A stretch of 64,000 nt of DNA from JAWPMV01 sp039819665 (GTDB lineage Bacteria > Bacteroidota > Bacteroidia > J057), in assembly GCA_039819665.1 (NCBI GenBank), contig JBCBRM010000031.1:1-64000 (forward strand). Reading direction: 5' to 3'. The notes under the pieces were generated by a model that saw only the letters and a list, made by a program, of their open reading frames with translations, did not search any database and was not told where the DNA came from. A program made the translations under genes and the position numbers. Of this stretch, positions 35,501-42,616 are shown one piece after another (position 1 is the first letter of the stretch; each line of letters starts with the position of its first letter).

Positions 35501-36166
35501 ATCTGTTACAAAGAAACTACTCAAGCGTCCATTGCCTGCATTAATGATGGTCATGGATCGGGTCGCTGTATCGCCCGAGACTACTGATTGAGAACTTGGA
35601 CTCAGATTTAGAATACTTAAAGAAGGATATAAAACATTGTAAGGGCCCGAACTACTTTCCGCTATCCCTTCATTTGTTACAAGCTTAATTACATTATCTG
35701 GAGTATTTCCGGCGAGAATGTAGGCCATTGCTGCTGGATCTGCCTGAAATTTTATGGAGAATGGGAGGGCTTCTCCATCCGGCAAATCATCCATTGTAAG
35801 TATCGGATTGGAAAGATCTGAAATGTCCTCCTCAATCACATTATATCCACTGGTATCGCTAATACTCCCAGCTACATAAGTAATGCCTGAAGGAAACTCT
35901 ACTGTGATTTCCTGCCCTGTCAAAGCAAAACCTGAAGTATTGAGATATTCCAGTTCTATTGTGCCCTGGTCTATGCAAACATCGATTTCCTGGGTAACAG
36001 AGGTGGAGAAAAAGACGTCATCCAATGGTTGCTCACTGGATGCATAATTGAAAAGCAAGGCACACAATAAAACCGCTCCAGCTGTGGTGGTCTGAAAAGT
36101 GGTCTTTTGCTTGGGACTTAGGCTAAACCTCGTCTTAGGGGGTTGCGAATCTCTTTGTGCCGACAT
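29567..36166 (-). CDS. Giant T9SS surface protein with FG-GAP-like repeats and ASPIC/UnbV domain
   Basis: A 2,199-residue exported protein. An N-terminal hydrophobic signal (TTTAGAVLLCALLFNYA) follows about 28 basic residues. Residues about 45-1290 are many beta-sandwich, DUF11/Ig-like domains rich in Ser, Thr, Asn and Cys. Seven FG-GAP/VCBS-like repeats follow (about 1295-1645), each with a DxDNDGxxDLxV calcium-binding loop and a YxNNGDGTF motif. An ASPIC/UnbV domain comes next (about 1650-1735, SAIGAKIRVKATIDGQ, FGLGDATNIDSVVIDWPSG), then an SdrD-B-like domain (ICGTVFYDMNGNCTQDPGEN). The C-terminus is a T9SS type A sorting domain (EIAPNPMVTESFIRV, SGVYIVKVRDQNG). It is probably a calcium-stabilised adhesin or matrix protein exposed on the cell surface. 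The gene stands alone; no clear -7 box lies upstream of its ATG at 36166. Confidence 0.9.
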   Translation of the reverse strand: MSAQRDSQPPKTRFSLSPKQKTTFQTTTAGAVLLCALLFNYASSEQPLDDVFFSTSVTQEIDVCIDQGTIELEYLNTSGFALTGQEITVEFPSGITYVAGSISDTSGYNVIEEDISDLSNPILTMDDLPDGEALPFSIKFQADPAAMAYILAGNTPDNVIKLVTNEGIAESSSGPYNVLYPSLSILNLSPSSQSVVSGDTATRSMTIINAGNGRLSSFFVTDIHGEGVDLVSTNYGTVNTSKDTIFFGASDFQQIGDNDEYFDTNESFSLTESLLATGCSDATVSSVISASWGCSGQYTTNSTTNAHVNVSLKEPNLSLSSTSNLESCFGAGVPNAQEIKIENKGQGIAMDVEIEIYKSSGGSYNEDLFSRIDTASITYKVGLNGSPIHISPSTVSNTRIDGNYSCLGNGAIGKVVINLPNIDPDETIYINWNTYSCCVNVCSNEQNTGWKYKVSYTDACGQSPTSSTKKGEDTRSGTMSVLPETPSDIQNGQTESFDFTISSHSNEYPEGNGAHYLVEFSIPQGLSWSGNSSALTFISGTNVWTGQDINYDSNTRILSAKYFLPEAFDIPKSELAVKLTGDCSGISNSTEDIALGLDISYVPDTSCTSNCSLPFLCNEIATVALHCPGPCDEGMAFKQYDIARISFGSPDDNQDGKADGSGSVDLSKIKTNRAMVGDTLRGTFTGVVKTSGNHPSWAQGYADSEIEKGTNLSSAGATIKVFDVSAGTYITCNGVSVSSSDNGSKRTFTYDFSPSTLSSGCSDFNAFTFGDGDSVWLYTDYKVTGNIGGALEEIDIDNNYYVSDVVNPSSSSDKYQCDTWGGRFTLIGYYFVNNSGTNVTIKGCSKVIQQNFKLSIGDCCSNFEGGNLFPYEYRNWAHVKRAFTVIPDNYEVLRMYVKQRRTKSTNSSATQTVNDIIPTYNSNDTLIFDLEQYYSEFGGSLLYSDDGFSGSLYIEIAPSCDVTPNTFQDMPWKFTFVESDMLSGAETDWYTSDPDRVKWSPPSLALSSPNPTIDGIGKTVSWTLNIKNTSSSSNSNNAWFHIKTPSGEVDIEHVIDASSGDTLSLNGDIYQVGSINKGNTSSYYITASYSACSPDNIEVYSGYECSAYPDSFANFTCSYSQMNLYMEPKTAELQMTLSGQYTGDECGKEIELTLELASVQIAHVDSMKLEVQLPSSGSMTLKPSSSSLKYPLSGSYFNFVDPTVSSNKFEINTWEINSTIAENGMPGVTDLDNNRVSIRFYLEVGNNYSPGELVQISAFSESPCDQDLATINLAYDPSIKLSKPEATGLTDNQGHSWSASWADYNNDGYEDLYVTEFMHWKGNYLYKNKGDGSFERITVGDMVNDRGAAAGSTWGDYDNDGDIDLFVSNNVRAVNHLYQNNGDGTFTRVNAGDVSDYGGYCHNAAFIDYDNDGWLDLFVSDYMPTKFNMLYKNNGDGTFTTQTGTELSLEAKFSMGATWADYDNDGLLDVFVPNGRNDNNSLYHNDGNGKFTKVTQGDIVSDGGNSTGSSWADFDNDGDMDLYVTNASNQKNFFYVNNGDGTFTKNTSSIISSEQGQSHGSGWLDLENDGDLDLIVGNDADNPNFLYTNNGDGTFTKQSNTFTDDEENTMGLAFSDTDNDGDLDIFVANKGNQNNTFYLNSSGQCNNWKCFILQGERSNKSAIGAKIRVKATIDGQVIWQTREISSQSGGGSSSQSTLRAYFGLGDATNIDSVVIDWPSGFEQHLTNVYTNDCQTIVEEEGAEICGTVFYDMNGNCTQDPGENGVPNVLLEILPGPKYVTTNNSGEYKIYRQYGTYTVKIAQADGWSMANSCDEEYSIVYESANRTSSNSFCGKDFAMQPDCAKPDLVSYLSSTALRRGFRNSYAISYLNRGSLSAYNVNLSVEFDNEIIPLTADTDWDSMVMGDSTTVYSWTLDTLSPMQQASIMITDSVSTEAEMGKMTRVKSAFSMAQEDCDPSNNTSIDYNEVVGSIDPNDILVFPDGNILHKDTLTYKIRFQNVGTKFAQRVLILDTLSKHFDLNTLHVETASHPYRYELSEDRVLSFIFDHIYLPDSVSNEPKSHGFVQYKIMVDELTPMKSKILNRAAIQFDYNEFIITNTVKTRVFDTKSLAFDNKLKMEIAPNPMVTESFIRVVSTEDADMRVNIVALEMFDITGKRVKYISRLNHQEVRIDANNLTSGVYIVKVRDQNGLSHSEKLVVE
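31235..32290 (-). repeat. Seven tandem FG-GAP/VCBS-like coding repeats
   Basis: Within the 2,199-residue protein, seven units of about 50-53 codons each carry D[YFTL]xNDGxxDLxV and YxNNGDGTF cores. The units are clearly similar but diverged, so the array is old rather than a recent expansion. Together they would form a beta-propeller, with the DxDxDG loops as calcium sites. Confidence 0.85.
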
Positions 36167-36294
36167 TTATTTTCTTATATGGAATATTTATACAATGAAT
36201 TAATTATATCCCATCAAGAATCCCTCGAAAACTTTGTGTGCTTCCTTACATACTTTGCTTAAAGTTTATGCTCATAATTAGAAGAATTTATAAC

Positions 36295-36318
36295 GCAAAA
36301 AACAGGGCCGAAGCCCTG
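36295..36318 (-). terminator. Terminator of the outer-membrane beta-barrel gene
   Basis: On the minus strand CAGGGC-TTCG-GCCCTG is followed by TTTTTTG. A 6-bp GC-rich stem with a stable tetraloop, about 50 bp after the stop at 36367. Confidence 0.82.
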
Positions 36319-36366
36319 CCTTTTACACACATTACCTTGAAAACAAAGTTCTTTTTGGATTTGGGT

Positions 36367-37026
36367 TTAGAAAGAGAATCCCAGACTTGCAGAGAGTTGC
36401 GCTCCCTGATCGGTCAGTTCGTGTGTTTGACCGAAGAGGCTAATCTCGTCGCGGTTGTCAGACAGGTTGAATCCATAGTTGATATCCAACACCATCTTTC
36501 TACCGATATCCAGACCTACACCTGCTTGCAGGGATACAGTTGACTCTCTGAACCCACGACCAAATCCATTAATGGAAAGGAAGTCAGAGTTGTTGTCCAG
36601 ATTGATTCGGTAAACTGGGCCACCATGTGCGCGGAAAGGGCCTAATTTGATACCCGCCATAATGGGAATTTCTACATTATAGTACTGCTCGCGGAGAATT
36701 TCGCTACCACCGTTTACCAGATCGGAAACGAGGAAATTACCGGAAGAAGTCGTGAAGAGAAATTCTGGCTGTACGTACAGACCTAAAAGTTGCAAGCGGG
36801 CAAATACACCGGCTTTGTACTCTGCACTACCGTCCTGGAAAGAAATATCAAAGTCATCGAAATTGAAATCACTTCCATTTAAAGGAGAAGTAGCTACTCC
36901 GATCCTGGGACCGAATTTAAACTTTTGGGCTTGCACCTGGCTACCAAAGAAAATGAAGCTTAGGGAGAAAATAGCGAAGATCTTCGCCAGTTTTGTTTTG
37001 TTTGTTGTAATTACACGCATATTCAT
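36367..37026 (-). CDS. Outer-membrane beta-barrel protein (porin-like, PorT-type fold)
   Basis: A 219-residue protein with a signal peptide (FAIFSLSFIFFGSQVQAQ). The mature part is a run of amphipathic beta strands: KFKFGPRIGVATSPL, YKAGVFARLQLLGLYVQPEF, YYNVEIPIMAGIKLGPFRAHGGPVY (in parts), STVSLQAGVGLDIGRKMVLD. It ends in SASLGFSF, an aromatic C-terminal residue that fits BamA recognition. The size fits an 8-stranded barrel of the family annotated as outer membrane beta-barrel protein. The function is unknown. Two ATGs start it (MNMRV); it is divergent from the lipoprotein gene at 37223. Confidence 0.82.
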   Translation of the reverse strand: MNMRVITTNKTKLAKIFAIFSLSFIFFGSQVQAQKFKFGPRIGVATSPLNGSDFNFDDFDISFQDGSAEYKAGVFARLQLLGLYVQPEFLFTTSSGNFLVSDLVNGGSEILREQYYNVEIPIMAGIKLGPFRAHGGPVYRINLDNNSDFLSINGFGRGFRESTVSLQAGVGLDIGRKMVLDINYGFNLSDNRDEISLFGQTHELTDQGAQLSASLGFSF

Positions 37027-37222
37027 AGGGCTAAAAGATGATTTTAAATTTGATCTAATATACCTGATACTTAGGGGCTTAGTTGCCTAAAAAAGAGTGG
37101 AAACGAATAATGGTGGTGTGAAACTGAATATTCGTGGAGTGAATCAGATCAAATGGTTTCTTTGCAAAATGAATTCTCATTGAGCATCTTAGGAAAGCAA
37201 TTTTCAATGACCCTATCTTATT

Positions 37223-38002
37223 ATGCGACTTCTAGTTACCTCCCTTTTACTTTCATTTCTCTTCATTTTTTCTTGCACGGAAAAACTTGCTTCAGAGGAA
37301 GTAGAAAAAGACCAACGGGATCCCTATGTTTCTATTCAAGATGCTGAGGCGAAAGCACTTCTTATAAAAGCAATGGAGGGGGCTGGGGGATTGGAGAGCT
37401 GGGAGAAGCTTTCTGAGATAAGTTTTGATAAACATTTTGTCCTTTTCAAAGAGGATGGTTCTGTTGACATGGATCGAAACCAAACCTATACCCAACGAAA
37501 TAGAAAGACTGAGAAAGGTCTGGGATTGGATAAGGAGAAAGATATAGTCTACCAGTTGGGGCCGGATTTGATTCAGATTTCCGGAGAGGTAAATCCAAAG
37601 GCTGACTCTCAGGCAATTGAAAATAGTGTCCTGAGTGCTTCCTTTGTAATCAGCATTCCATTTAAACTATTGGATGAAGGTGCCGAATTGTCATATGATG
37701 GAAAGGATACCCTCGAAAATGGTAAAGAAGTAGAAGTACTTAGAGTGGTTTACAAACCCGATGAATATGCCAATCTCAGTACTGCAGATATTTGGTGGCA
37801 TTATTTCGATGCAAACAACTACGAGCATCTGGCATATATGGTAAAACATGCAGATCATGTCAGCTATGTTGAAAATACAGGCTTGACTCGGGCTGCCGGG
37901 ATTGTTTTTCCTCTGACTAGAAAAAGTTGGCGGGTAGATGAAAATCGGGAGAAACTTTGGTTAAGGGCAGATTATGAATACTCTAACTATACAGTTAATT
38001 GA
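37223..38002 (+). CDS. DUF6503-like lipoprotein
   Basis: A 259-residue protein whose signal sequence ends in a probable lipobox (LLSFLFIFSC, Cys18), so it is likely a lipoprotein. The body shows the pattern of a Bacteroidota family often labelled DUF6503: ALLIKAMEGAGGLESWEKLSEISFDKHF (in parts) at the start, a central beta-rich sheet, and VYKPDEYANLSTADIWWHYFD and HLAYMVKHADHVSYVEN later. The fold is probably a LolA/LppX-like curved sheet that could bind a lipid, which is inference only. Its 197-bp upstream gap is shared with the divergent barrel gene and has TAAATTTG at 37045-37052. Confidence 0.65.
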   Translation: MRLLVTSLLLSFLFIFSCTEKLASEEVEKDQRDPYVSIQDAEAKALLIKAMEGAGGLESWEKLSEISFDKHFVLFKEDGSVDMDRNQTYTQRNRKTEKGLGLDKEKDIVYQLGPDLIQISGEVNPKADSQAIENSVLSASFVISIPFKLLDEGAELSYDGKDTLENGKEVEVLRVVYKPDEYANLSTADIWWHYFDANNYEHLAYMVKHADHVSYVENTGLTRAAGIVFPLTRKSWRVDENREKLWLRADYEYSNYTVN

Positions 38003-38148
38003 TATTAATATTACAACTCTTCACTATTGGCCCAGAGTTTGTTGAGGATTTATGCAAAGGAGCCAGAAATTATAACTAGCTTTAAGGGTAGGTGAAATTT
38101 CCCCCAATAACCTAAGACCAATGCGCAACCCTTTAAACCTTGAAAAAC

Positions 38149-39075
38149 ATGAGCCAGGGAATTCCCATCTTCTTCATGCACAACGGAAATAGCGATTACC
38201 TGAAATACTCACTACACCAGGCGCCCATTTCCAATCCTTCCTCTGACGTTTATCTAATCGGTGATGAGAGCAATAATATGTATCCCGGGATAAACCATAT
38301 GGTCATTAAAAATCATTTCGGCGAAGCCGCTGAATTTGAAAAAATTTATAAACACCTTTCGACGAATACCCGAGGATTCGAATTGTTCTGCTTTCAACGC
38401 TGGTTTGTTCTCCTCGAAATTATGAAGGTGAAAAATCTGGATCTAGTTTTTTTCTCTGATTCAGATTTGATGGTCTATGGAGACCTGAATGAAGTACATG
38501 CAAATTTAGGTATGGAAAACATTGCCTTTTGTATACCCGATAGGCAAACCAAATTTCGCTGGACTGCTTCTGGGCATTCCTCTTTCTGGACCCAAAAAGG
38601 GTTGGAAGAATTTTGTGCGTTTACCATGGAGATATATGCAGGAGATGGATTACAGAAGTTGGAAGCCAAATGGGATTGGCAGCAGGAACATAATCTTTCC
38701 GGAGGGGTATGTGATATGACTCTGCTTTACCTTTTTTATGAAGCTCACCCGGATAAAGTGGTAAACCTTCTGGAAGAAAGAAATGGCTCTGCTTTTGACC
38801 TTTCTGTCAATGTTTCGGAGAATTTGAAAGCGGATGAGTATAAGATGAAAGGGAAATTCAAATCCTTCAGTTGGAAAGGAAACCAGCCTTTCGCCCACAA
38901 GTCTGAGAATGATGCAGCTGTAGCTTTCAATACTATCCATTTTCAGGAAAGAGCCAAACTTCTGATGCATAGATTTTACAGAGGTTCCGATCTTAAGTAC
39001 TCAAAAGGAGTATCTGAGTTTAAAAGGTTTTCCCTTACTACCGCCCGAAAACTGAAGGCTAAATTGAACGGTTAA
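38149..39075 (+). CDS. Glycosyltransferase-like protein (GT-A fold with DxD motif)
   Basis: A 308-residue cytoplasmic protein. The likely start is ATG 38149 (MSQGIPIFFMHNGNSDYLKY); a TTG at 38140 is possible. The N-terminus 'IFFMHNGNSDYLKYSLHQA' and 'VYLIGDESN' look like the beginning of a nucleotide-sugar-binding fold. The strand DLVFFSDSDLMVYGD holds a DxD motif (Asp104, Asp106) that would bind metal and sugar nucleotide. Later elements (WTASGHSSFWTQKGLEEFC, NLSGGVCDMTLLYLFYE) resemble acceptor loops of cell-surface polysaccharide transferases. The family is not certain and the gene is isolated from other sugar genes. It ends just before the regulatory region of the efflux operon. Confidence 0.65.
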   Translation: MSQGIPIFFMHNGNSDYLKYSLHQAPISNPSSDVYLIGDESNNMYPGINHMVIKNHFGEAAEFEKIYKHLSTNTRGFELFCFQRWFVLLEIMKVKNLDLVFFSDSDLMVYGDLNEVHANLGMENIAFCIPDRQTKFRWTASGHSSFWTQKGLEEFCAFTMEIYAGDGLQKLEAKWDWQQEHNLSGGVCDMTLLYLFYEAHPDKVVNLLEERNGSAFDLSVNVSENLKADEYKMKGKFKSFSWKGNQPFAHKSENDAAVAFNTIHFQERAKLLMHRFYRGSDLKYSKGVSEFKRFSLTTARKLKAKLNG

Positions 39076-39089
39076 GCAGATTAGACCCA

Positions 39090-39134
39090 TGTTCGCTTTT
39101 GATTCAAAACCGAACAAAGGGTTCGATATCGAAC
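39090..39134 (+). promoter_or_regulatory. Palindromic GTTCG/CGAAC array, candidate activator binding sites
   Basis: Four half-sites: TGTTCG (39090-39095), CGAACA (39111-39116), and a perfect 14-bp palindrome GTTCGATATCGAAC (39121-39134). They lie about 56-100 bp upstream of the sigma-54-like -24 element, the usual place for an NtrC-type enhancer. They are good candidates for binding by the regulator encoded at 45059. Confidence 0.5.
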
Positions 39135-39188
39135 ATTAGGCTCTCAATTGCTTCGTTGTAAGTGATTGTAATTCAGTTGTTTATTTTA

Positions 39189-39205
39189 TGGCACACCCCT
39201 TGGAT
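39189..39205 (+). promoter_or_regulatory. Sigma-54-like promoter of the efflux operon
   Basis: TGGCACA-CCCC-TTGGAT matches the consensus TGGCACG-N4-TTGCA(T) well at -24. In the -12 part the invariant GC reads GG at 39202-39203. The spacing GG-N10-GG is exact. Transcription would start near 39214, about 15 nt before the ATG at 39229. An NtrC-family activator is encoded in the same operon. Confidence 0.5.
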
Positions 39206-39228
39206 TCGTCTATGGAAAATAAATTCCC

Positions 39229-40476
39229 ATGGACAGAGCCATTTCAAAGGAACGTATTCAACAACAATGGATCAGGCGCATCCTGACCGTTGCTGGCATT
39301 TTGGCATTTATTAGCTTGGCCTATTACCTGACACGTAGGGGCCTGGCTTTGAGTATAGATGGGGACAGAATCCTCATTTCTACTGCAGAGATTGGAAGAG
39401 TAGCCCATACCCTTACCGCAAGCGGACTGGTAAGTCCAGCTTTCGAAGAAGTCATCTCAAGTCCTATCCAGGCCAATATCAAAGAAGTTCTGCTGCCTTT
39501 GGGTACCGAGATCAAACCCGGTCAATCCATTCTTGCGTTGGATAAATCCTTTGCCCAATTGGATTATGAGAAACAAATGCAGGAGTTGAAGCTAAGTGCC
39601 AATAGCATCAAAAAGACACGACTCGAATTAAAGAAGAGTCTTTTTAACCTCAAGATTACAGATTCTACCCAGGCATTAAACATTTCTCAGTTAGAAGCCG
39701 AACTGGAAGATGCCAAGCGTCTGGAGAAAATTGGAGGAGGAACCCGCGAGGAAGTAAGTCTGACTGAGACCAAACTCAAGATCGCCAAACTGGAAAAGCA
39801 GAAATTGGAATTTGATCTCAGTATAGAACGTCAGCAGACAGAGGCTAGCCTGGAAGATCTACAGATCCAGTACAATATTCAGCAAAACAATGTAAAGACA
39901 ATCAAGGAGAAGTTGGATCGGGCAGATATTGCTGCTTCCCGCGCAGGTATCCTTACCTGGGCCAATGAAAATATCGGTACCAGCATCCAGGAAGGGGAAA
40001 TGCTTGCTCGGGTAGCTGATCTTAGTAGCTATAAAGTCATAGCGAATTGCTCTGACGTTTTTATGGATCGTCTGCAAATGGGCATGGAGGTAATTGTTGA
40101 GATCAATGATGAGGAAAGAACTCCCGGTAGGATCGCAAATATCCGTCCGAGTGTAGAGAATAATATCATGACTTTTGAGGTGGAATTGGAAGAAAGAGAC
40201 CATAAACTTCTGCGCCCCAATATGAAAGTCGATGTCTATGTGGTTACTGCTTCCAAATTAGAGGTAGTTCGAGTTGCTAACGGTCCTGCATTCAATGGGC
40301 GGAGTACCAAATATGTATATGTAGTTGAGGGTGATAAAGCGATAAGAAGAGACATCCTCGTAGGTCTGAACAGCTTCGATTTTGTAGAAATTGAGAAAAA
40401 TCTGAGCCCCGGAGAAAGAGTCATCATAAGTGATATGTCCCGTTACGAAAACCGCAGAGAAATCAGCATAGACTAG
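39229..40476 (+). CDS. HlyD/RND-type periplasmic adaptor (membrane fusion protein)
   Basis: A 415-residue adaptor that links an inner-membrane transporter to an outer-membrane channel. One N-terminal transmembrane helix (ILTVAGILAFISLAYYL). The first half of the lipoyl/barrel-sandwich domain is about 50-100 (VISSPIQANIKEVLLPLGTEIKPGQ), then a long alpha-helical hairpin with coiled coil (about 105-225, KRLEKIGGGTREEVSLTETKLKIAKLEKQK in parts). The second lipoyl half is RAGILTWANENIGTSIQEGE, followed by a beta-barrel domain (MGMEVIVEINDEERTPGRI). First gene of the operon behind the sigma-54-like promoter; TolC-like gene 2 bp downstream. Confidence 0.88.
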   Translation: MDRAISKERIQQQWIRRILTVAGILAFISLAYYLTRRGLALSIDGDRILISTAEIGRVAHTLTASGLVSPAFEEVISSPIQANIKEVLLPLGTEIKPGQSILALDKSFAQLDYEKQMQELKLSANSIKKTRLELKKSLFNLKITDSTQALNISQLEAELEDAKRLEKIGGGTREEVSLTETKLKIAKLEKQKLEFDLSIERQQTEASLEDLQIQYNIQQNNVKTIKEKLDRADIAASRAGILTWANENIGTSIQEGEMLARVADLSSYKVIANCSDVFMDRLQMGMEVIVEINDEERTPGRIANIRPSVENNIMTFEVELEERDHKLLRPNMKVDVYVVTASKLEVVRVANGPAFNGRSTKYVYVVEGDKAIRRDILVGLNSFDFVEIEKNLSPGERVIISDMSRYENRREISID

Positions 40477-40478
40477 TT

Positions 40479-41927
40479 ATGAAAAAGATTATCCTCATAA
40501 ACCTCGCTTTTTCTATGCTCTTTTCTTCGGGAATTTGGGCACAGAGAAGCCATAGCCTCGAAGAGATTATCCTCATGGGACAGTCTCAAGCCATTGCAGC
40601 TCGCAAAGCTGCAACTTTGAAAACTACGAGTTTTTGGGAATGGAAGTCTTATCAAGCCAACTTAAAGCCGCAGGTGACCCTGAGTGGTCGTCTGCCGGGC
40701 TTTTCCAGGATTTCTCAGGAAGTTTTACAACCGGATGGTAGTATTCTTTTTCAATCTATTTCCCAAAGCAATATCAGTACGCAGGTATCACTAAGTCAAC
40801 CCATTGTAGCAACAGGAGCTACTGTTTTCGTAGGGACCGACCTACAGCGCTTTGATGATTTCACAACCGATAATTCTCTATACAATGCGACTCCCTTTCA
40901 ATTGGGATTGATGCAGCCGCTTTTTGCCTTTAATCAGTTGAAATGGGATAAAAAGATTGAGCCGCTTCGCTATCAGGAATCCCAACAGGAATTCCTCGCC
41001 AATATGGAGAATATCGCTGTTGAAGTTCTGGACTATTTCTTTATACAATTGATTGCCCAAATCGATTATGAGATTGCGAAAGTAAATCTTAGTAATACGG
41101 ATACGATTTTTAAGATTACGGAAGAAAAATTTGAAATGGGGAAAGCCTCCAGAAATGATGTGCTCCAGTTAAAACTTGAAAAACTCAAGGCCGCAAAATC
41201 TGTAGCCCTTGCCGAGCAGGACATGGAGACCGCTAACCTCCAATTGGGTTCCTTTATAAATTATCGAGGAGATGTGTCCCTTTTTCTCCAACTCCCTGAG
41301 CAATTACCCATACTCGAGATTTCCACTGAAAAAGCACTACAGCAGGCGCATAAAAATAGACCCAATTCAATTGCCTTCAAAAGAAGAGCGCTTGAGGCAG
41401 AAATGGGAATTTCAGAGGCCAAAGGATCCAGGGGATTCTCGGCAAATCTGGTGGGAAGCATTGGTTTCAATAAAAGTGATAAGCGCTTTTCAGAAGCCTA
41501 CCGAAACCCCATTGAGCAGCAAACCATCTCATTGGAGTTTTCCTTGCCGATCATGGATTGGGGGAGAGCAAAATCCCGGGTAGAGACTGCGAAAGCCAAT
41601 CGCCAATTGGTACTCTATGAAATTGAGCAGGACAGCATCAATTTCGACCAAATCCTCCTGACTGAATTAACCCTCTTGAGGCGCTATGCCAAGCAAGTAG
41701 AACTCAATAAAGAGGTAGATGAATTGGCACAGATGCGTTACCAGATCGCCCAAGATAGATTTCTTATCAACAAACTAAGCATAACAGACCTCAGCATAGC
41801 TTTACAGGAAAAGGACCAGGCGAAAAGAGACTATGTCCAATCGCTTTGGGACTACTGGAAGAGCTATTATCGAATTCGCGAATTAACCTTATTTGACTTT
41901 ACTTTAAATCAGCACATAACGCACTAA
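40479..41927 (+). CDS. TolC-like outer-membrane efflux protein
   Basis: A 482-residue protein with signal peptide (KKIILINLAFSMLFSSGIWAQ) and the outer-membrane-efflux (OEP) fold: beta-strand segments (GDVSLFLQLPEQLP, SLEFSLPIMDWGRAKSRVETAKANRQ in parts) alternating with long helices (EILRNL-type runs such as KAIALNTDTIF, EKFEMGKASRNDVLQLKLEKLKAAKSVA in parts). The internal duplication typical of TolC is visible: ITEEKFEMGKASRNDVLQLK and ARYQIAQDRFLINKLSITDLS are equivalent positions in the two halves. It forms the trimeric duct across the outer membrane for the adaptor at 39229 and the ABC module at 41932-45042. No other TolC-like gene is in the window. Confidence 0.88.
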   Translation: MKKIILINLAFSMLFSSGIWAQRSHSLEEIILMGQSQAIAARKAATLKTTSFWEWKSYQANLKPQVTLSGRLPGFSRISQEVLQPDGSILFQSISQSNISTQVSLSQPIVATGATVFVGTDLQRFDDFTTDNSLYNATPFQLGLMQPLFAFNQLKWDKKIEPLRYQESQQEFLANMENIAVEVLDYFFIQLIAQIDYEIAKVNLSNTDTIFKITEEKFEMGKASRNDVLQLKLEKLKAAKSVALAEQDMETANLQLGSFINYRGDVSLFLQLPEQLPILEISTEKALQQAHKNRPNSIAFKRRALEAEMGISEAKGSRGFSANLVGSIGFNKSDKRFSEAYRNPIEQQTISLEFSLPIMDWGRAKSRVETAKANRQLVLYEIEQDSINFDQILLTELTLLRRYAKQVELNKEVDELAQMRYQIAQDRFLINKLSITDLSIALQEKDQAKRDYVQSLWDYWKSYYRIRELTLFDFTLNQHITH

Positions 41928-41931
41928 AGAT

Positions 41932-42597
41932 ATGATTGCATTATCCAACATCGAAAAGGTTTACCAGACAAAGACCATCGAAACAGTGGCACTGAACCAG
42001 ATCAATATAAACATTGACAAAGGAGAGTTCCTTTCTGTAATGGGACCTTCGGGTTGTGGAAAAAGTACCCTGCTCAATATCATGGGTTTATTGGATGAGC
42101 CCAGTAATGGAGATATGAGTATTGACGGCGAAAACTTTAGCGATTATACCGATAAAGAGCTGGCCCGGTTCCGCAACCAGAATATCGGCTTTATTTTCCA
42201 AAGCTATCACCTCATCAATGACTTGCAGGTGATCGACAATGTAGAATTGCCCCTGCTGTATCGGAAAATGTCTGCTAAGGAAAGGAAAAGAAGAGCGGTT
42301 GAAGCCCTGAACAAAGTAGGCTTGAGCAATCGGATGCAGCATTTTCCCAGCCAGCTTTCGGGTGGACAAAGACAAAGGGTAGCCATTGCACGCGCAATTG
42401 TTGGAAATCCTTCTATCATACTGGCAGATGAGCCTACCGGAAACCTGGATAGCGTGATGGGAAATGAGGTCATGGATATCCTGATCAAGCTCAACGAAGA
42501 AGATGAAACGACCATTGTCATGGTTACGCACGACGAAAGTATGGCTATGCGCACCCACCGTTTGGTTCGCTTATTTGATGGAAGTCAGGTTGTATAA
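41932..42597 (+). CDS. ABC transporter ATP-binding protein (MacB/LolD type)
   Basis: A 221-residue ATPase. Walker A GPSGCGKS at 38-45, Q-loop in IFQSYHL, signature LSGGQ at 142-146, and Walker B IILADEP with catalytic Glu167, followed by the H-loop (VMVTHDESMA). It is close in size and motif to MacB/LolD-type ATPases, which do not move substrate through the membrane but drive mechanotransmission to a periplasmic adaptor. It powers the two permeases that follow. Start ATG 41932, 4 bp after the TolC-like stop. Confidence 0.92.
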   Translation: MIALSNIEKVYQTKTIETVALNQININIDKGEFLSVMGPSGCGKSTLLNIMGLLDEPSNGDMSIDGENFSDYTDKELARFRNQNIGFIFQSYHLINDLQVIDNVELPLLYRKMSAKERKRRAVEALNKVGLSNRMQHFPSQLSGGQRQRVAIARAIVGNPSIILADEPTGNLDSVMGNEVMDILIKLNEEDETTIVMVTHDESMAMRTHRLVRLFDGSQVV

Positions 42598-42616
42598 ATC
42601 TTTTAAGCCTAAAATT

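Noticed and set aside
42503..42616. Longer first permease starting inside the ATPase gene
   Set aside because: The extension is read out of frame with the ATPase and lacks sense; ATG 42617 begins the typical MLRNYIKIAWK permease start.
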